Source: Ehretia macrophylla
Lineage: Eukaryota; Streptophyta; Magnoliopsida; Boraginales; Ehretiaceae
DNA length: 64,000 nucleotides
Assembly: GCA_037974665.1 (NCBI GenBank)
Contig: CM075766.1
Coordinates: 51,282,569-51,346,568 of the forward strand
Reading direction: 5' to 3'
Part shown: positions 62,209 to 64,000 of the stretch, one piece after another
Numbering within the stretch: the stretch's first letter is position 1
How the letters are laid out: each line of letters begins with the position of its first letter
Translations under genes and position numbers: made by a program
Notes under the pieces: model-generated
The model's input: the letters and a program-made list of their open reading frames with translations, nothing else
Told to the model about the DNA's origin: nothing
Databases searched by the model: none

Positions 62209-62210
<2 letters not shown>

Positions 62211-62280
<70 letters not shown>

Positions 62281-62301
62281 GTATGTGTGTGTGTGTGTGT
62301 A
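62211..62301. repeat. Compound microsatellite in the KUP7 5' UTR
   Basis: On the plus strand: (CT)n to about 62240, (AT)n to about 62268, (GTAT)n to about 62285, then (GT)n. On the transcript this reads (AC)n-(ATAC)n-(AT)n-(AG)n and ends about 15 nt before the start codon. Confidence 0.9.
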
Positions 62302-64000
62302 TAGCTAAACAATTTCTTAATCTACGGGTATATTTATACGTATGGAAATTGAAGCCCTAGAAAAAGCCTGGAATGTATTCTACGTGCTATGTTACTGTAT
62401 GTATGAATGTATAGAAGATTTTTAGTGTGGTTGTATGGTGGGAACGGAGATCAGAGAAAGGGAGAGGGTGTGGTGTGGTGTGGTGTTGCTGGGTGCGTGA
62501 ATCGTGATGCAGTAACTAATTAACCTTTACTTTTTGGGGGTTAGTTTAACAGCAACTGAGTGTGATGTGGAAGTCAATCTAACGCACGGACAGCTTTTGC
62601 GGTTTGTGCTCACCCAGCTGGCTAACGGAAAATTGGTCTTTGAGAGTACCATTTACAATTTTCTTTTTTTTTCTAATAATGATCGAATCGTGATTCGAAT
62701 TTGTAATAATTCACTACTACTAATTCACACTACTTTTGAGTGTGGTCATTTATTATTTCACTTTAACATATCATAAATAGGGATGAAACAAGCACAAAAT
62801 ACTATGAGAGTGTTGGTGAATTGAACGAATAACAACTTATTGTAATAAAAAATCACAAGTTTAAATTTATACCTTATTAATTAAATATTATCTAATTCTT
62901 AATTAATTTAGAATAAGTTAAATTTATACCTTATTAATTAAATATTATCTAATTCTTAATTAATTTAGAATAAGCATTGAGAAACTTTACTTTTTCTAAA
63001 CCAAAAAATCATAACTTTAGGATAATTCTAATCTATTATTCTCTAAAATGAATTCTTCTTTTACAAGGCGTTATTTATTTATTTTTCTTCCACCTTGTGA
63101 TAATGCCTACGGTATAATTTCCTTTTGTTTTTGCTAAATACAATTTCCTTTTCTAATAACTCTTTTCCATTTGAACAAACATCTGAGTTTTTTTCCCTTC
63201 TCCCAATCACCATTCGTTTTTAAAATCAAAATGAGAAATTGATCTTCAAGAATGAGCAGATTAAGAAACTTTATTTTTCTAATGACAAGAGTTTTTTTTC
63301 TCTACATGTAAATGATATTTCCTATATTTAGGTTCAAATTGATCTTTAGAAAGTTATTCTTAAATAAAATCGCTCTCTAAAGCTGCTAAACTCTTTATTT
63401 AAAAATTGATATAATTAGATATTTTGAATTTGAATAACAATTTCTGCAGTTATTGTGCTCAATTTGTTTGTCACATTTACAGAGAGAAACAATTTGGACC
63501 AAGCTGTTGCCAGTGTAAAGAGCAATTAATCAATGATGTCCTAAATTAGATGATTTTCCCCACTACAACAGTTGTGAACATAACTTCTGGTAATTGATAG
63601 AATTAACGATCATTTAGCAAAAGAAAAAAGATATCATTTTATCTTACTTGACATTCCTTGTTCCTATCAGACTCTCAGTCGCGAGTGGGCCGGCCGTCAA
63701 TCCCTAAACACTACCTATATCAGTACAAGAGTACGTCGCTCTATCTCCTCGCCCACAAAGTCTTTAAAACATCCAAACCCATCTATACCTCTCACTTTCT
63801 TTCACCTTAGGACACCCACACATCTCACTATTAAAGAAATTTCTGCAAAAAAATTGCTCAGATTTACTGATGACTAACGCTTTGACAAAGACTAACATTA
63901 ATAAATTATACGTGCAGAAATAACTTGAATAGTTCACGATCACTAAATCTCCTTTGTAACGTTCTGGCTTCATGACATCCAAATCATAGTTAACAGGTTG
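62302..64000. other. KUP7 upstream region to window end
   Basis: AT-rich promoter-side sequence with a perfect 57-bp tandem duplication at 62861-62974. From 63760 to 64000 a minus-strand frame (from about 63982) is open. It carries MDVMKPERYKGDLVIVNY next to a possible splice site, which might be the edge of another gene, but I recognise no family and do not call it. Confidence 0.5.
62861..62974. repeat. Perfect 57-bp tandem duplication
   Basis: TTAAATTTATACCTTATTAA starts at 62861 and again at 62918. The two 57-bp units appear identical. Confidence 0.92.

Noticed and set aside
63764..63982. 72-codon minus-strand frame at the window end
   Set aside because: Could be the edge of a neighbouring gene, but no family is recognisable and the window ends before it can be tested.
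1..64000. CRISPR arrays, bacterial operons, rRNA or tRNA genes
   Set aside because: No spaced direct-repeat arrays, cloverleaf genes or prokaryotic gene organisation were seen in reading the window.

Overview
This is a nuclear genome window from a flowering plant, most likely a eudicot. It is AT-rich with intron-containing genes, long low-complexity intergenic tracts, simple repeats and several classes of plant transposon. All six genes belong to well-known plant families. No bacterial, organellar or CRISPR features were seen. The species cannot be named from the sequence alone.

Layout: (1) 1-131, minus strand, the N-terminal anchor of an OM64/Toc64-type outer-membrane protein cut by the window edge. 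(2) 1373-4224, minus, a five-exon clade-typical PP2C phosphatase. (3) 6903-16189, minus, a 14-exon CAMTA (calmodulin-binding transcription activator) most like CAMTA3/SR1. It carries an in-frame UAA 20 codons before the family's usual C-terminus and one likely GC-AG intron. (4) 16190-22335, an intergenic tract with a hAT-like element nested inside another. (5) 22336-25293, plus, a four-exon mitochondrial alternative oxidase resembling the AOX2 type, with a foldback Mutator-like MITE in intron 2. (6) 26795-36530, a complete but decayed Ty3/Gypsy element of Tat type, with paired LTRs, a 5-bp target duplication, two RNase H domains and an antisense gene with its own TATA box. (7) 37577-52567, plus, a 17-exon chloroplast copper P-type ATPase (PAA1/HMA6), with a 497-bp TRIM in intron 5 and a near-perfect hairpin just after its stop codon. 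(8) 53826-62196, minus and convergent with PAA1, a 10-exon HAK/KUP/KT potassium transporter (KUP7 type), with a 5'-truncated LINE in intron 8. (9) 62197-64000, upstream sequence with a perfect 57-bp tandem duplication.

The host genes form no operon or obvious pathway cluster. They cover organelle protein import, signalling (PP2C, CAMTA), mitochondrial respiration (AOX) and ion transport (copper to plastids, potassium). The accessory interest lies in the transposon record: at least seven insertions (two nested hATs, MULE MITE, uncharacterised foldback, Tat Gypsy, TRIM, LINE), most with recognisable target-site duplications. I found no convincing undescribed biological system. The best leads are the antisense gene in the Gypsy element, the CAMTA stop codon and the PAA1 3' hairpin. 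Exon boundaries were worked out by hand from splice consensus, reading phase and family similarity, without transcript evidence.
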